A stretch of 64,000 nt of DNA from Alkalimonas collagenimarina (lineage in GTDB: Bacteria > Pseudomonadota > Gammaproteobacteria > Enterobacterales > Alteromonadaceae), in assembly GCF_030717845.1 (NCBI RefSeq), contig NZ_JAUZVZ010000009.1, positions 62,001-126,000 of the forward strand, written 5' to 3'. How positions within the stretch are numbered: position 1 is the first letter of the stretch; each line of letters begins with the position of its first letter. The position numbers and the translations under genes are program-made. Below the pieces are notes generated by a model. It was not told where the DNA came from. It saw only the letters and a program-made list of their open reading frames with translations, and did not search any database. This document shows, piece by piece, positions 62,734 to 64,000 of this stretch.

Positions 62734-64000
62734 TTATGAACGGAATAGAGCGCTGTTGATATCCAATAGATCTTGCTCAGTCAAATTACCTGCTGCCAGT
62801 TTTAAATCCAGCACCGATAAAATGTAATCGTAACGTGCTCGTGATAGATTTCGGCGCGCATCAAATAAGTTACGGGTGCTTACCAGCACATCCACAATGG
62901 TACGGGTACCCACTTCAAAGCCCGCTTCAGTGGCTTGTAATGCACTGTTTGCCGACACCACAGCTTGTTCCAGCGCACGAATGGATGAGGCTAAAGCCCG
63001 TACATTATTGAACGAGTTGCGGACCTGACGCACCGTGCTGCGATAGGTTTGCTCCATTTGTTCGCTTGTTTCAACAAAGTTCGCTTGTGCCACATTTACG
63101 CCAGCATTGGTGCGGCCACCACTAAAGATTGGTACTCGCAGGGCCACACCGATGGAGCTGCTATCTTCGCGTGGACTGGTAGCAAACTGAGTAAAATTCT
63201 GATTGTAGCCCCGTTCTTTACTGCTGCCTATATTGGCTTCAAGGCCGAGAGTGGGAAGATGGCCGGAACGGGCCCGATCGATTTCAAGGCGGGCGATTTC
63301 CAGGCCAATACGCTGCGCTTGCAATTCAAAATTGTTTTCTTCGGCAATGTTCAGCCATTGTTGTGGCTCAGCCGGCGATAAGGGGGCCGTACTGAAACGA
63401 TCAGTATTTAGCGTTGCCAGGTCATCGTGATAACGGCCAGTAATTTCCCTTAATTGTTCCAGCGCGAACTCCAATGCATTTTCAGTGCTGATTTCCCGTG
63501 CTAACGCATTGTCATACTGAGCCTGGGCTTCATGCACATCAGTGATAGCAGTTAAGCCAACGGCAAAACGTTGTTTAGTTTGCTCAAGTTGCCGCTCTAT
63601 CGAGCGTTTTTCTGCCTGAATAAAGGTCAAATCATCTTTGGCCTTTAACACGTTGAAATAGCCATCGGTGACGCGTACGATCAGTGTTTGAGCGGTGCTG
63701 TTGTAAATGGTTTGCGCTTGCAATGCCCGCTTTTCTTCAATAGTTAAGCTCTGCCAGTTGCGGCGATCGTAAATGCTCTGCTCTAGGCGAATATCACCAC
63801 TTAAGATGGTTCTATCGTCGCTAAAAGTCCAGTCACGGCGATCAGCGCGAGTAAGAGAGGTGGTAAAGCCGATACTTGGCAATAGCTCGGCTTTAACGAT
63901 ATCTATCCGGGCTGCAGCGGCATCACGACTGGCCGCTGCTCGTAACACGACTGGATCTTTTTGCGTGGCTAGTTGATAAACCGACTGCAAGTTATCGGCG
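62734..64000 (-). CDS. TolC-family outer-membrane channel, 5' end outside the window
   Basis: At least 422 residues of an outer-membrane efflux/secretion channel. The visible start, ADNLQSVYQLATQKDPVVL, is close to the mature N-terminus of TolC proteins, so the signal peptide lies beyond the window. Two OEP repeats are visible, each with a helical hairpin (ELLPSIGFTTSLTRADRRDW, then GHLPTLGLEANIGSSKERG), and SVYDILVSTRNLF-like ending VGTRTIVDVLVSTRNLFDAR. It may complete the TetR-MFP-RND pump encoded at 8-13 kb. The 63990 TTG is internal. Confidence 0.9.
   Translation of the reverse strand, partial: ADNLQSVYQLATQKDPVVLRAAASRDAAAARIDIVKAELLPSIGFTTSLTRADRRDWTFSDDRTILSGDIRLEQSIYDRRNWQSLTIEEKRALQAQTIYNSTAQTLIVRVTDGYFNVLKAKDDLTFIQAEKRSIERQLEQTKQRFAVGLTAITDVHEAQAQYDNALAREISTENALEFALEQLREITGRYHDDLATLNTDRFSTAPLSPAEPQQWLNIAEENNFELQAQRIGLEIARLEIDRARSGHLPTLGLEANIGSSKERGYNQNFTQFATSPREDSSSIGVALRVPIFSGGRTNAGVNVAQANFVETSEQMEQTYRSTVRQVRNSFNNVRALASSIRALEQAVVSANSALQATEAGFEVGTRTIVDVLVSTRNLFDARRNLSRARYDYILSVLDLKLAAGNLTEQDLLDINSALFRS

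Overview
The window is a gene-dense stretch of chromosome from an aquatic gammaproteobacterium. Evidence: the rpsU-dnaG-rpoD macromolecular synthesis block with tsaD, plsY, folB, folK and uppP beside it; AcnB, GlnE, YgiM/YgiF, LpxL, PutA, Cca and ExeA/ExeB-like proteins that all read like Alteromonadales or Rheinheimera/Alkalimonas-type homologues; and Gln-rich, mid-GC coding sequence. The genus is an inference. No phage, insertion sequence, CRISPR array or rRNA operon was seen. One tRNA gene is present. Both ends cut through genes: a GH3 glycosidase on the left and a TolC-family protein on the right. Layout. 1-8.1 kb is a peptidoglycan-sugar scavenging cluster: a two-domain NagZ-like GH3 tail, a PBP4B/YbbE-type serine hydrolase, a sodium:solute symporter, a BadF-type sugar kinase, MurQ etherase, diaminopimelate decarboxylase and a MurR-like RpiR regulator. 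Together they would import and phosphorylate MurNAc, split it to GlcNAc-6-P and lactate, and turn released meso-DAP into lysine. 8.1-13.2 kb is a TetR-MFP-RND efflux operon. 13.3-15.7 kb is a MocR-type regulator divergent from an EamA exporter, with a perfect palindrome between them. 15.7-24.5 kb is a mixed accessory region: orphan periplasmic binding proteins, TerB-like protein, MtfA peptidase, two AT-rich unknown genes, a diguanylate cyclase, and an AraC regulator followed by a thioredoxin and a CcdA-like protein. 24.5-27.5 kb is the most unusual locus: a DinB-like protein, a single polypeptide joining an NRDE/TANGO2 domain to a lysophospholipid-type acyltransferase, and an OlsB/GlsB-type N-acyltransferase, all overlapping, which looks like an aminolipid (ornithine or glycine lipid) pathway. 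27.5-29.5 kb holds a DUF502 protein, another binding protein, tRNA-Ile2(CAU), and a 90-bp repeat that copies the tRNA 5' end and its upstream DNA. 29.5-37.3 kb is the core block (rpoD, dnaG, rpsU, tsaD, plsY, folB, folK, uppP). 37.3-51.9 kb carries a DAO-type oxidoreductase, DUF445, an MFS carrier divergent from an M13 peptidase, acnB, an SMP-30 family protein, YjbQ, Cca, an ExeAB-like pair and an HD-GYP-like protein with altered active-site motifs. 52-56.5 kb is putA with a divergent Lrp-type regulator. 56.5-64 kb holds the ygiM, ygiF, glnE neighbourhood, an unknown membrane-anchored protein, LpxL and the TolC-family gene. Many gene starts were moved inward from the longest open frame using ribosome-binding sites and homologue lengths; these choices are explained per gene.
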